Shown in pieces: positions 53,465 through 61,424 of a DNA stretch of 64,000 nt; the stretch's first letter is position 1; every line of letters begins with the position of its first letter. The position numbers were made by a program, and so were the translations under genes. This stretch comes from Micavibrio sp. (GTDB taxonomy: Bacteria; Pseudomonadota; Alphaproteobacteria; Micavibrionales; Micavibrionaceae). Location of the stretch: contig DUBU01000014.1 in assembly GCA_012960155.1 (NCBI GenBank), positions 51,687-115,686 of the forward strand. Reading direction: 5' to 3'. The notes beneath the pieces were generated by a model. That model was not told the origin of the DNA and searched no databases. It saw only the letters and a program-made list of their open reading frames with translations.

Positions 53465-53746
53465 TTACTTTTTAGATTTCTTCGACACTTCAGAGTCTGT
53501 GGAATCATTCTGCATACCGCCCAGACCCATCTGCGCCCAAAACATCTTCTGCATCTCACCCCAGCTTTCCATGGTCATCGGCATCCATGTCTTAATAAAG
53601 GTCTCCGGATCAAGGCTACGGATATTCTCCTGCATCTTTTTCTCCAGCTCTTCCATCATCTTGTCTTGTAAAGGCGTGACATCAGGCAGCCCCATAAAGC
53701 GGCGCGCTTCCTCGGGGGTACAATCTATATTGAACGTGACTTTCAT
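53465..53746 (-). CDS. DUF6489 family protein
   Basis: This 93-residue protein begins MKVTFNIDCTPEEARRFMGLPDVTPLQDKMMEE, the start of the DUF6489 family common next to mnmE in alphaproteobacteria. A helical, Met-rich centre (MMEELEKKMQ, TWMPMTMESWGEMQKMFWAQMG) and a Lys-rich tail follow. AGGAGG lies before the ATG. It is probably co-transcribed with mnmE; its function is unknown. Confidence 0.9.
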   Translation of the reverse strand: MKVTFNIDCTPEEARRFMGLPDVTPLQDKMMEELEKKMQENIRSLDPETFIKTWMPMTMESWGEMQKMFWAQMGLGGMQNDSTDSEVSKKSKK

Positions 53747-53826
53747 AAGGCCTCCTGTCAGTAGCCGTTTTTAATATCTATGCAAAAACCGTATACCAGC
53801 TTTATGATAGTAATGAAAAATAAATC

Positions 53827-53857
53827 TTGACTCAATCTGTATTACTAAGCTAATACA
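53827..53857 (+). promoter_or_regulatory. promoter and TrpR-type operator of yerC-hisG
   Basis: TTGACT (53827-53832) and TAATAC (53851-53856) are 18 bases apart and form the promoter. TGTATTA (53838-53844) and TAATACA (53851-53857) make a perfect seven-base inverted repeat with a six-base centre, CTAAGC, that covers the -10. The layout resembles the trp operator (GTACTAG/CTAGTAC) bound by TrpR. The gene product of the first gene is a TrpR-family protein. Confidence 0.6.
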
Positions 53858-53875
53858 CTAACACAAGAGGCGCTG

Positions 53876-54274
53876 ATGGCACCGCTAGATAAAGACGATA
53901 ACGTAACAAACGACAAGACGAGTAAACACGGTGAAAACATTGACCGCATATTACAGCAAGACAGAAAGCAAGCCTTATGGCATGCGCTTGGTCTATGCAA
54001 AGGCGAAGATGAAATCCGTGCGTTTCTCACCGATCTCTGCACGCCGCAAGAACTGCAAGCGCTTTCCGAGCGTTGGGCTATTGCGCGCTTGCTGGACGAA
54101 GGCGGCATGTCTTATCGCGATATCAGCAGTAGCACAGGCGCTAGTACAACAACTGTGGGACGCGTCGCGCGCTTCTTGCAACAAGAGCCTCACTTGGGGT
54201 ATCGCCGCATTCTGGACAGATTGCCTGGCAAAAGTAAAAGGAGCGTAACAAATGACAAAGGTAACAACAAATAA
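53876..54274 (+). CDS. YerC/YecD family TrpR-related regulator
   Basis: This 132-residue protein contains the TrpR-like fold (residues about 25-115): HALGLCKGEDEIRAFLTDLCTPQELQALSERWAIARLLDEGGMSYRDISSSTGASTTTVGRVARFL, with the helix-turn-helix at SYRDISSSTGASTTTVGRV. Members of this family are associated with histidine genes in other bacteria, and here the gene overlaps hisG by 23 bases. I infer that it represses its own operon, with a possible operator at 53838-53857. The corepressor is unknown, histidine being the obvious candidate. Confidence 0.88.
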   Translation: MAPLDKDDNVTNDKTSKHGENIDRILQQDRKQALWHALGLCKGEDEIRAFLTDLCTPQELQALSERWAIARLLDEGGMSYRDISSSTGASTTTVGRVARFLQQEPHLGYRRILDRLPGKSKRSVTNDKGNNK

Positions 54275-55025
54275 CCAAGCTCCTGAGGCTATCCGCGTCG
54301 TACTCCCTAAAAAAGGACGTCTGAAGCAAGATTTTGCAAAAATTCTCGATACCGCGGACCTGCAGGCCGAACAAGCAGGTAACCGCCTTGATTATGGCAC
54401 ATTAAACGATGAGCGCGGCGAAGTATTACCGATAGAATTCCTGGACCAGCGCGCCACAGATGCCATTGATAATCTTGATCTCGGCATAGCTGATATGGCT
54501 ATCGTAGGTCTTGATATTTACGAAGAAAAACGCTGCGAAGCAGCTTTACGTGGTGAAGAATTAAATACGCGTATCGTCACAGCATTCAACGCGTCGGCTT
54601 GTGGCCTATTCATAGCAGCACCTAAGGCATTGAACATTCAAAATCCTAATGACCTACAAGGCAAGCGCATTGCTACATCATACCCAAATACGCTGCGTAA
54701 ATGGCTGAATGACAACAACATAGACGGTGTCAAAATTATTGCCCGCGATGGCGGCATCGAAGATTACGTGCGCCTTGGCGTGGCAGACATGGTCTGCGAT
54801 GTAGTCGACACAGGCGGCACACTAAAGGCCAACGGCCTGATCCCGAGCCTAAAACTATTCGACAGCACAGCCGTGCTGATTCAACGCAAAGGCCAGTGGA
54901 GCGATGCGCAAGCAGAGGCCGCAACACAGCTGCAAAAACGTCTGGTATCAGCTGACGGCATTGCAAATAAAGAAGGCACTTCACAGCCACAAACACAAGT
55001 CGCTGTCCCAGCCCTTGCCTTATAA
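54252..55025 (+). CDS. hisG: ATP phosphoribosyltransferase, short form HisG
   Basis: This 257-residue protein catalyses the first step of histidine synthesis, joining ATP and PRPP. Visible motifs are IRVVLPKKGRLKQDF, LGIADMAIVGLDIYEE, GKRIATSYPNTLRKWL and the PRPP-binding VADMVCDVVDTGGTLKANGL. It ends shortly after the catalytic domains and lacks the C-terminal regulatory ACT-like domain, so it is the short form, normally partnered by HisZ, which is not in this window. The start is within yerC, indicating coupling. The C-terminal tail of about 40 residues is unusual and rich in Gln. Confidence 0.92.
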   Translation: MTKVTTNNQAPEAIRVVLPKKGRLKQDFAKILDTADLQAEQAGNRLDYGTLNDERGEVLPIEFLDQRATDAIDNLDLGIADMAIVGLDIYEEKRCEAALRGEELNTRIVTAFNASACGLFIAAPKALNIQNPNDLQGKRIATSYPNTLRKWLNDNNIDGVKIIARDGGIEDYVRLGVADMVCDVVDTGGTLKANGLIPSLKLFDSTAVLIQRKGQWSDAQAEAATQLQKRLVSADGIANKEGTSQPQTQVAVPALAL

Positions 55026-55033
55026 ATAAACCC

Positions 55034-55097
55034 CGCGTAATCTGTTAGTAGATATGTTAACAAACACGGCTTTGAATAAAGCCGAGAGGATTACGCG
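55034..55097 (+). promoter_or_regulatory. three-way-junction-like RNA leader before the dienelactone hydrolase start
   Basis: CGCGTAATC (55034-55042) pairs perfectly with GATTACGCG (55089-55097), nine base pairs. Within it, TGTTA/TAACA (55043-55047/55058-55062) and CGGCTTT/AAAGCCG (55067-55073/55078-55084) form two further hairpins, giving a three-way junction. The closing stem ends two bases before the ATG at 55100, and the ribosome site AGAGG (55085-55089) lies at its base. No T-run follows. This could be a translational switch; I know of no family with this sequence. Confidence 0.55.
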
Positions 55098-55099
55098 CT

Positions 55100-55819
55100 A
55101 TGGGTATTACAACTGAAGACATCATGATTCCAGCAAAAGGCGGTGGCAGTTTCAAAGCCTATGTAGCCATGCCTGAAAAACTACCAGCACCAACTGTCGT
55201 GGTAATACAGGAAATATTCGGTATCAACCAAGTGATGCGCGATAAATGCAAATGGCTCGCCGAAGAAGGATACATTGCCGTGTGCCCTGATCTGTTCTGG
55301 CGCATTGAACCCGGTATCGAACTTACAGACAAGACAGAAGAAGAATGGCAGCAAGCCTTTGATCTGTTTGGTAAATTCAACGTTGATCTCGGTGTTGAAG
55401 ATTTGCGCGCTACAGAGCATACATTCAAGGGCCATGCCCATAGTACAGGACGCGTAGGCTGCCTCGGATACTGCCTTGGAGGAAAGCTAGCTTACTTGAT
55501 GGCAACAAGAACTGGTGTTGATGCATCCGTAGGTTATTATGGCGTCGGGTTAAATGAGCTGCTGGACGAAGCTAAAAATATTTCTAAGCCACTGATGCTT
55601 CATATCGCAGAAGAAGATGGCTTCGTTGATAAAGAAGCACAAGCACAGATCAAAGAGGGTTTGAAAGATATACCCCAAGTGACAATGCACTCTTACCCAG
55701 GTCTTGATCATGCATTTTCGCGCGAAGGTGGCCAGCATTATGATGCCGAGGGCGCTAAACTAGCCAACGAACGCTCATTGCAATTCCTCGCTAACGCATT
55801 AGGTCTTAAAAAATCATAA
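55100..55819 (+). CDS. dienelactone hydrolase family protein
   Basis: This 239-residue enzyme has the catalytic cysteine at Cys125 in GYCLGGKLAYL, Asp173 in IAEEDGFVD and His204 in GLDHAFSREGG, the Cys-Asp-His triad of carboxymethylenebutenolidases. The N-terminal VVIQEIFGINQVMRDKCKWLAEEGYIAVCPDLF is also typical. It hydrolyses a lactone or ester, substrate unknown. It follows hisG by 74 bases, filled by the structured leader at 55034-55097. The next gene begins 21 bases later. Confidence 0.93.
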   Translation: MGITTEDIMIPAKGGGSFKAYVAMPEKLPAPTVVVIQEIFGINQVMRDKCKWLAEEGYIAVCPDLFWRIEPGIELTDKTEEEWQQAFDLFGKFNVDLGVEDLRATEHTFKGHAHSTGRVGCLGYCLGGKLAYLMATRTGVDASVGYYGVGLNELLDEAKNISKPLMLHIAEEDGFVDKEAQAQIKEGLKDIPQVTMHSYPGLDHAFSREGGQHYDAEGAKLANERSLQFLANALGLKKS

Positions 55820-55840
55820 CCCTGACACACGGAATACGTT

Positions 55841-57544
55841 TTGTCTGACGATGAAAATATAATTGATCCGTTATCAGAAGAAGGTGAGGAACAGCCCATC
55901 AACTTCTTCGAAGAGGATGCTGAAGAAAAAAAAGATGCTCCAGCGGAGCCAGTAGACAAGGAGACGCTAGAGCGTGCCTTGCATAACATCAAAAAGACAG
56001 TGCACGGTAACGGCTATCCCGTAGACAAAATTACCATCAAAGATTTTGAAGGCGAGATATTTAACTTCGAGGCGATACAGCTGCTCGAAATTGAAACGGA
56101 AGTCAGCGAACGCCAAGTGAACGGGAAAGAGCGCGGTGAAAAAGCAGGTTCCCGCCAAGATATGCAGGCTAAAATTCGCGCCACTGTCGAACGTATTTCC
56201 CGCGACCGCGATGTCCGCAGCCAAGCCATTTCTATGATGCGCAAAAGACCCGATCTAGGATACGCAACTGACGGCCTTATCCTGAACCTTGATAAATTCG
56301 GCAAGCAATACGTTGTACACGAGCCTTGTAACCAGTGCGAAACAAAAGGTCGCGTCAAATGTCACTCCTGTCACGGCAGGCAAGAAATTGTATGTCATTA
56401 CTGTCACGGTACACGCGAAATGCAATGCACCCAGTGCCAGGGACGTCAGTTCATGGAGACAGCCCGCGGCCGCGTACAATGTAATTTATGTCACGGCAAA
56501 GGCCGCATTGGCTGCCGCACGTGCCAACAAACAGGCAAAGTAAAATGTCATATTTGCAAGGGGCAGGGCTTTGCAAGCTGTACACATTGCGGCTCCACAG
56601 GGTGGCATAGCCTGGTATCACTGCTACGCATCAAAGCAAAAGGCACATTTGATTACAACAGAGCCGCCGTCCCGGAAGAAGCCGCAGCTTTGCTCGATGA
56701 ATATGGGCCGAGGCTGGTAACAGAAGAACATATCCTAGCCCGTATCGAAGAAGAGCATCATAAGCTCGACGAACATAATAGGCTAGTCAAAGAAAACCAG
56801 ATGGCCGTGCCATACGAAGTCAAACTGCCTTGGGGTGACTTAACAGTAAATTTCGGCAGTAATCCTGTTAAAGGTAACCTATTCGGGTTCAAGGGTTTGT
56901 TCTTGAATACCGAGCCTTACTTGCAAAAGATTTTAGGTAAAGGCCTGAAACGATTGCAAGAAGCCGGCAATGGCATAGGAGATGTCGCTGAAAAAGTCGA
57001 GATTGCCACAAAATATCGTACCATTGCCGAGGTCTTTTTGATTGGCGGACGGATGCCACCGAAACGTGCGTATATGGAACTGCGTAATAAATATCCGAGC
57101 GGTATCGAAGATGAAGCCCTGATGGGTATGATCAGCTCCGCCCATAAATCCTTATCGCATTTAACAGATAAGCCACGCAAAGTCGGTATGGCAGCAGGAG
57201 TAGGAGGCAGCCTCGTTATTTTTGCTGCATATTTCTTCACGTTCAGAAATGCCATTGCCGCATCATTACCGCAGCAAGAAATCAGCATGATCATTGATTT
57301 GCTGATCCTTGGGGCAGGCATAGGTGTTACGGCTTTAATGATAAAATCTATGGCAGCAAGTGCAGTTAAAAAAGCACTACACCGCGTGACAGATAAGAAA
57401 ACAAAAATACCGACCAAAGCCGGTAATACGATTATGCTGGCAAGCATGGGTGTCGTGGCCGTATATGCCATTGCAATAATCGGCGCATGGGCAGCAGGGT
57501 TTAATACGCCGTTCTGGCTTCATAGTTTATTGCCGCCTACCTAA
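55841..57544 (+). CDS. membrane protein with eight CxxC motifs (double DnaJ-type zinc array)
   Basis: This 567-residue protein has an acidic N-terminus (1-45), a helical region, then eight CxxC motifs between Cys163 and Cys250: CNQC, CHSC, CHYC, CTQC, CNLC, CRTC, CHIC, CTHC, most followed by a G within four residues, as in the CxxCxGxG repeats of DnaJ but twice as many. Four zinc ions are therefore likely. Three hydrophobic helices lie at about 446-468, 483-505 and 526-552. I recognise no family with this arrangement. Translation appears to begin at TTG 55841. A bidirectional terminator follows at 57569-57597. Function unknown; the array suggests protein or RNA binding at the membrane. Confidence 0.8.
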   Translation: MSDDENIIDPLSEEGEEQPINFFEEDAEEKKDAPAEPVDKETLERALHNIKKTVHGNGYPVDKITIKDFEGEIFNFEAIQLLEIETEVSERQVNGKERGEKAGSRQDMQAKIRATVERISRDRDVRSQAISMMRKRPDLGYATDGLILNLDKFGKQYVVHEPCNQCETKGRVKCHSCHGRQEIVCHYCHGTREMQCTQCQGRQFMETARGRVQCNLCHGKGRIGCRTCQQTGKVKCHICKGQGFASCTHCGSTGWHSLVSLLRIKAKGTFDYNRAAVPEEAAALLDEYGPRLVTEEHILARIEEEHHKLDEHNRLVKENQMAVPYEVKLPWGDLTVNFGSNPVKGNLFGFKGLFLNTEPYLQKILGKGLKRLQEAGNGIGDVAEKVEIATKYRTIAEVFLIGGRMPPKRAYMELRNKYPSGIEDEALMGMISSAHKSLSHLTDKPRKVGMAAGVGGSLVIFAAYFFTFRNAIAASLPQQEISMIIDLLILGAGIGVTALMIKSMAASAVKKALHRVTDKKTKIPTKAGNTIMLASMGVVAVYAIAIIGAWAAGFNTPFWLHSLLPPT

Positions 57545-57568
57545 TAAGATTCATCATGACAAAATAAA

Positions 57569-57597
57569 ACTGCCCGGCGTTGCACCGGACAGTTTTT
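57569..57597. terminator. bidirectional intrinsic terminator
   Basis: ACTGCCCGG (57569-57577) pairs with CCGGACAGT (57585-57593), one mismatch, around a seven-base loop, with TTTTT on the plus side and a matching TTTTATTTTGTC on the minus side. It ends the zinc-array gene and the convergent 57657 gene. Confidence 0.75.
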
Positions 57598-57656
57598 GAG
57601 AGTTAGCAAGGGCATAGAGAGAATATGCTGCGGATCGCTGAAGACAGTCTCTGTCC

Positions 57657-58169
57657 TTAACGCTCCCAGCGGAAATCAGAGATTGCCTGCAAAGCTTCGC
57701 GGTTCTTACAGCGGCGGTAATCCGCTACTGCCAAGGCTTGCGCACCACTATGGTCTTCGGCCTTCCACACTTCGAATTGCGGAGACTTATCTGATTTAGA
57801 GCGACGAACTTCCTTTGGGCCGAGGGCAAAACGGACACCAAAAACAAGGCTGATCGCCGCGGCTTGTCCGGCCGCGCGCCGGTCACGGTCCACCGATTGG
57901 GACGAATAGCCGTTGTGCTGAATATTCTTCAGAAGGGCAAGACATTTGCTATCGTCAAAGGAGGCCGTTGGAGGAGACTTGGTTATTAAAGGATGCTGGA
58001 CGTTGTCGGCTCGGTCACCCATCACTGTAGAAGGGTTTTCCAATTCCAGAGCCTTGGCAGGCTGCGCCGCCATACCAGCACTAATTGCTGCGATTAATCC
58101 AAAACAAAGGGCAATGCGCTTGAAGCTGCCTTGCCCGAAGTCGAACCCGCTAAAATTTGAACATTCCAT
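57657..58169 (-). CDS. hypothetical exported protein
   Basis: This 170-residue protein begins with a hydrophobic stretch preceded by polar residues (FKRIALCFGLIAAISAGMAAQPAKA), a signal peptide-like segment. The mature part has two Cys (SKCLALL and YRRCKNRE), a basic centre (DRDRRAAGQAAAISLVFGVRFALGPKEVRRS) and ends DFRWER. The site GGGA precedes the ATG. It has an unusual hairpin with U-run 53 bases upstream of its start (58222-58258). No family recognised. Confidence 0.7.
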   Translation of the reverse strand: MECSNFSGFDFGQGSFKRIALCFGLIAAISAGMAAQPAKALELENPSTVMGDRADNVQHPLITKSPPTASFDDSKCLALLKNIQHNGYSSQSVDRDRRAAGQAAAISLVFGVRFALGPKEVRRSKSDKSPQFEVWKAEDHSGAQALAVADYRRCKNREALQAISDFRWER

Positions 58170-58221
58170 AGTTAATTATTCCCACCGAAAAGATTTTTAA
58201 ACTGCTGCGTAGATAGTTTGT

Positions 58222-58258
58222 TTAAAAAAGCGCCGGAGCTTTCGAAAAGAAGGCGCTT
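58222..58258 (-). terminator. orphan intrinsic terminator or attenuator
   Basis: On the minus strand AAGCGCC (58258-58252) pairs with GGCGCTT (58234-58228), with an inner CTTT/AAAG stem, and is followed by a U-run from 58229 to 58224. It has no gene of its own: the upstream gene already ends at 58409-58442. It may end a short RNA or attenuate the gene starting at 58169. Confidence 0.7.
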
Positions 58259-58408
58259 ATTGCTGCTGTATCTATCTTCAGTCTATCGTTATAACATATA
58301 TTATGACAAGTATTTTCGTTTCGAAATTAGGAGATAAGCTATTAAAATATAACGATAATTTTAGGTTTTATTGATAGAAATTTTTCTTAAATAGGGCTTC
58401 ATTCAAAC

Positions 58409-58442
58409 GCAAAAAAATACAGGCAGTCATCAAAACTGCCTG
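58409..58442 (-). terminator. intrinsic terminator of the gene at 58475
   Basis: On the minus strand CAGGCAG (58442-58436) pairs perfectly with CTGCCTG (58426-58420), then ATTTTTTTGCG. Confidence 0.85.
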
Positions 58443-58474
58443 CAAGATCTTATAAATATTGAATAAATCCGTGC

Positions 58475-58900
58475 CTAACGAATATCCAAACGGCACTTAC
58501 CTGCCGATGACCCTCTCGTTGGATTAGGGCCTAGCGTAATTTCATAGTTAAAACTGACTTCCGTATCACTACCGATATCATCAATACCAAATGTCACGCT
58601 GCGGCGATCATCAATATCATAGCCAAGCTCGATATCACCGCTCAAACGTCTTAAAGTGCATCCTGTACGCTCTAAAGAACTCATACTGTGTGAACGTTCG
58701 GGCACAGAAGGCAAACGACTTTCATTATAGGCCTGCGCCTCCGAAGCGGGAATATCAGCTGGAAGAGGGCGCGACGCAGAGGGCGGCAATCCAGGACCAC
58801 CATAAGACGGCGCCGATGATGTAAAACCACCACCGCAACCGGCCGCTAAAGAAGTAAAAAGAAGTGCTATAGACAGCTTTGTGCCTTTACTAATCGCCAT
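58475..58900 (-). CDS. lipoprotein of unknown function
   Basis: From the ATG at 58900, preceded by GGGAGG, this is 141 residues. It has a lipobox LAAGCGGG near residue 22, a Pro/Ser-rich linker (residues about 30-70), then a short domain with two further Cys: RTGCTLRRLSGDIELGYDIDDRRSVTFGIDD and GKCRLDIR at the end. A longer frame starting at 58972 would hide the lipobox. It should be anchored in a membrane facing the periplasm. No family recognised. Confidence 0.8.
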   Translation of the reverse strand: MAISKGTKLSIALLFTSLAAGCGGGFTSSAPSYGGPGLPPSASRPLPADIPASEAQAYNESRLPSVPERSHSMSSLERTGCTLRRLSGDIELGYDIDDRRSVTFGIDDIGSDTEVSFNYEITLGPNPTRGSSAGKCRLDIR

Positions 58901-59024
58901 AATAAACCTCCCGTATATTTTTTTTAATTGTTTGTTATAGCGGGATAAATCGTATGGTAATTGATGCCACAAAGCCAGCGCATAATGTCATGCGCTGCAC
59001 AATGTAAAATAACAATAAAGGAAA

Positions 59025-60278
59025 TTACTGGTTCATAGACTTGAAGAACTCATCATTGTTCTTCGTATCTTTCAGCTTACCGAGCAGGAATTCAACCGCA
59101 TCGACTGTACCCATAGGGTTAAGAATACGACGCAGAACCCACATTTTCTGAAGATCCGGTCCTACCAGAAGCTCTTCTTTACGAGTACCTGATTTCTGAA
59201 TATCGATAGACGGGAATACGCGCTTATCGGAAATCTTACGATCCAGAACAATCTCGGAGTTACCCGTACCTTTGAATTCCTCAAAGATAACTTCGTCCAT
59301 ACGTGAACCTGTATCAATCAGCGCTGTCGCGATAATTGTCAGAGAGCCGCCTTGTTCTACGTTACGTGCCGCACCAAAGAAACGCTTAGGACGTTGCAAC
59401 GCATTCGCATCCACACCACCTGTCAGAACCTTACCTGAACTAGGAACAACAGTGTTGTAAGCACGGGCAAGACGTGTAATCGAATCCAGCAAGATAACAA
59501 CATCGCGCTTTTGTTCAACAAGACGCTTAGCCTTCTCCATAACCATCTCGGCAACTTGTACGTGACGTGTGGCAGGTTCATCAAATGTAGATGAAATCAC
59601 TTCACCGCGCACGCTGCGCGCCATATCTGTCACTTCCTCAGGACGTTCATCAATCAAAAGAACGATCAAATAAGCATCAGGGTGATTAGCAGAAATAGAG
59701 CTGGCAATATCTTGCAGCATAACTGTTTTACCGGTACGCGGCGGCGCCACAATCAAAGCACGCTGGCCGAAACCAATAGGGGATACCAGCTCGATAATAC
59801 GCTGGGTCATATTCTTTTTCGTCGGATCATCAATCTCTAGATTAATCTTACGCTCAGGATATAGCGGCGTAAGGTTATCAAAGTTGATGCGGTGACGGAT
59901 CTTGTCAGGAGACTCACCGTTAATTGAGCCGACTTTAAGTAGAGCAAAATAACGCTCTGAATCTTTAGGGGCGCGGATCTCGCCTTCAACAATATCACCT
60001 GTACGCAGACCGAAACGACGAACCTGAGACGGTGAAATGTAAATATCATCAGGCCCTGGCAGGTAATTTTCTTCCGGCGAGCGCAAGAAACCAAAACCGT
60101 CTTGCAGCACTTCCAGAACGCCTGTTCCTGAAATCGGCACACCTTGATCAGCGAGCTCTTTCAAAATCGCAAACATCATGTCTTGTTTGCGCATGGAGTT
60201 ACAGTTTTCAATCTCCAACTCTTCGGCAAAAGCCAGAAGTTCTGAAGGTGAGCGTGTTTTTAAATCCTGAAGATTCAT
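59025..60278 (-). CDS. rho: transcription termination factor Rho
   Basis: From the ATG at 60278 this is 417 residues. It contains the N-terminal helical part [39 protein letters not shown], the cold-shock RNA-binding domain ([32 protein letters not shown]), Walker [19 protein letters not shown], Walker [17 protein letters not shown], and the Q- and R-loops. The family start supports 60278; an upstream in-frame ATG at 60299 and the frame from 60350 are less likely. It lies in its usual neighbourhood with hemJ, hemH, hemE. A long leader with a stem-loop (60422-60463) precedes it. Confidence 0.98.
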   Translation of the reverse strand: MNLQDLKTRSPSELLAFAEELEIENCNSMRKQDMMFAILKELADQGVPISGTGVLEVLQDGFGFLRSPEENYLPGPDDIYISPSQVRRFGLRTGDIVEGEIRAPKDSERYFALLKVGSINGESPDKIRHRINFDNLTPLYPERKINLEIDDPTKKNMTQRIIELVSPIGFGQRALIVAPPRTGKTVMLQDIASSISANHPDAYLIVLLIDERPEEVTDMARSVRGEVISSTFDEPATRHVQVAEMVMEKAKRLVEQKRDVVILLDSITRLARAYNTVVPSSGKVLTGGVDANALQRPKRFFGAARNVEQGGSLTIIATALIDTGSRMDEVIFEEFKGTGNSEIVLDRKISDKRVFPSIDIQKSGTRKEELLVGPDLQKMWVLRRILNPMGTVDAVEFLLGKLKDTKNNDEFFKSMNQ

Positions 60279-60677
60279 AAAGTAAGATTCTTTTGTCATC
60301 GTAGGCTTTTGTTGATCTTTGTGGGGTTCGGTTTGTGATCGCGGTGACACTGGTCTGGTATCCGTCTTGATAAAACTAATTCTGAATGTCTTTTGGGTGT
60401 CCTAAAAGTTCTAAACTCTGTGATGCGGGAAATTGCTTGCTTGCAAAGCCTGCGGGCCGCATCGGGCTCCTTGTCATATTCAAATTTTTGTGGAGTACTT
60501 TTTCTAAAGACAATGGTTTTATAGCTAACCCTGTGAAAAGAGTCAACAATTTCTGTCAATAAATGATTCTTTAATTATCCTCTCGCAGAAATGCTTATTA
60601 CATTCTTGCATTATCCATAATGTTCATTGTATACCGATAGTCTATCTTAAAACAAGTTAACACAGGGATAATGCGTA
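60279..60677. other. 399-base rho leader and divergent promoter region
   Basis: No gene is visible. The minus side contains the rho promoter (60518-60546) and about 230 bases of leader with the stem GATGCGG/CCGCATC (60422-60428/60457-60463). The plus side has a possible leader for the divergent gene at 60678, AT-rich, without a clear promoter. Rho leaders are attenuated autogenously in E. coli, so the long leader may serve the same purpose. Confidence 0.5.
60518..60546 (-). promoter_or_regulatory. sigma-70-like promoter of rho
   Basis: On the minus strand TTGACT (60546-60541), 17 bases, TATAAA (60523-60518). Transcription would start near 60511, leaving a leader of about 230 bases. Confidence 0.75.
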
Positions 60678-61406
60678 ATGCTGATTATGGAAGCCGACGG
60701 TTTCGGAGATAATTTATTTCTTCTAAAAGCAGATGAAGACACCGTTCAGGAAAATATGGATTACTGGCAAATGTTCAGAGAATCCCAACCTATGACGATA
60801 ATGGGCTCCATCTTGAGCGAAGTCATCGCATTATATTACGACGTTCCTATAGAAAATTTCGGCATCGTTATGCATGATCGCGGCAATTATTTCGGCCTGC
60901 AACTCGGTATTGGTGATGAAGTTTCCCAAGAGCTACAGCAAAAATTCGCTGATTTTCTCGATGACGTTGAAGAGTTCTGTGATGGCAATGGCAATGCGCA
61001 ATTCGATGAAGATACAAACCTGATCTCTGCGCCCAGCAAAGATGATCTATTAATATGGCTGCGTGAGTTCTGCGATGCGGCCGATGTAGAAATCCATCCT
61101 GACATTTTTGAAGACCCCGAAGAAGTCGAAGAAATGTTTACCGAAGAATATGGCGAAAAGAATGAGTGGCGCGATGTTGCAGAACAAAGCCTGAAAATGG
61201 CGTGGGTAATGGCCGTTCTACCAGAAAAAATTTACGGCTCTCGCGATGCCTTACTGAAAGATGCTTATCGCATCCGCCGCAATATGGCTTATAATTTTGA
61301 GCAGGTCGAAGCTGCCATCAGTAAAGAGCAGTTTACCAAAATGGACAAACCGTACCCGTCAAATGTAAGGCAGCGTCACCGCGGTAATTTGTTCGAATAC
61401 CACTAG
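60678..61406 (+). CDS. acidic hypothetical protein
   Basis: This 242-residue, very acidic protein (DFLDDVEEFCDGNGNAQFDEDTN, DIFEDPEEVEEMFTEEYGEKNE) has two cysteines and no signal peptide, membrane helix or motif I recognise. The N-terminus reads MEADGFGDNLFLLKADEDTVQENMDYWQMF, and a central DRGNYFGLQLGIG is slightly reminiscent of a ligand pocket. It is divergent from rho and convergent with hemJ. The site AGGGATA is 11 bases from the ATG, a weak match. Function unknown. Confidence 0.75.
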   Translation: MLIMEADGFGDNLFLLKADEDTVQENMDYWQMFRESQPMTIMGSILSEVIALYYDVPIENFGIVMHDRGNYFGLQLGIGDEVSQELQQKFADFLDDVEEFCDGNGNAQFDEDTNLISAPSKDDLLIWLREFCDAADVEIHPDIFEDPEEVEEMFTEEYGEKNEWRDVAEQSLKMAWVMAVLPEKIYGSRDALLKDAYRIRRNMAYNFEQVEAAISKEQFTKMDKPYPSNVRQRHRGNLFEYH

Positions 61407-61424
61407 GATAAAAAAGCTGTCCGA

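Larger units (their letters stand above)
58170..58474. other. 305-base intergenic region with two minus-strand hairpin-terminators
   Basis: The region separates two minus-strand genes and carries a terminator for the upstream gene at 58409-58442, and a second hairpin with U-run at 58222-58258 that has no gene between it and the first. The AT-rich stretch 58260-58400 may hold a promoter for either the gene at 58169 or a short RNA. I see no protein. Confidence 0.5.

Noticed and set aside
55034-55097. tRNA, hammerhead ribozyme or purine riboswitch
   Set aside because: No T-arm or anticodon pattern, no CTGATGA/GAAA core, and none of the purine-aptamer junction bases. A GATATG in one loop is not enough.
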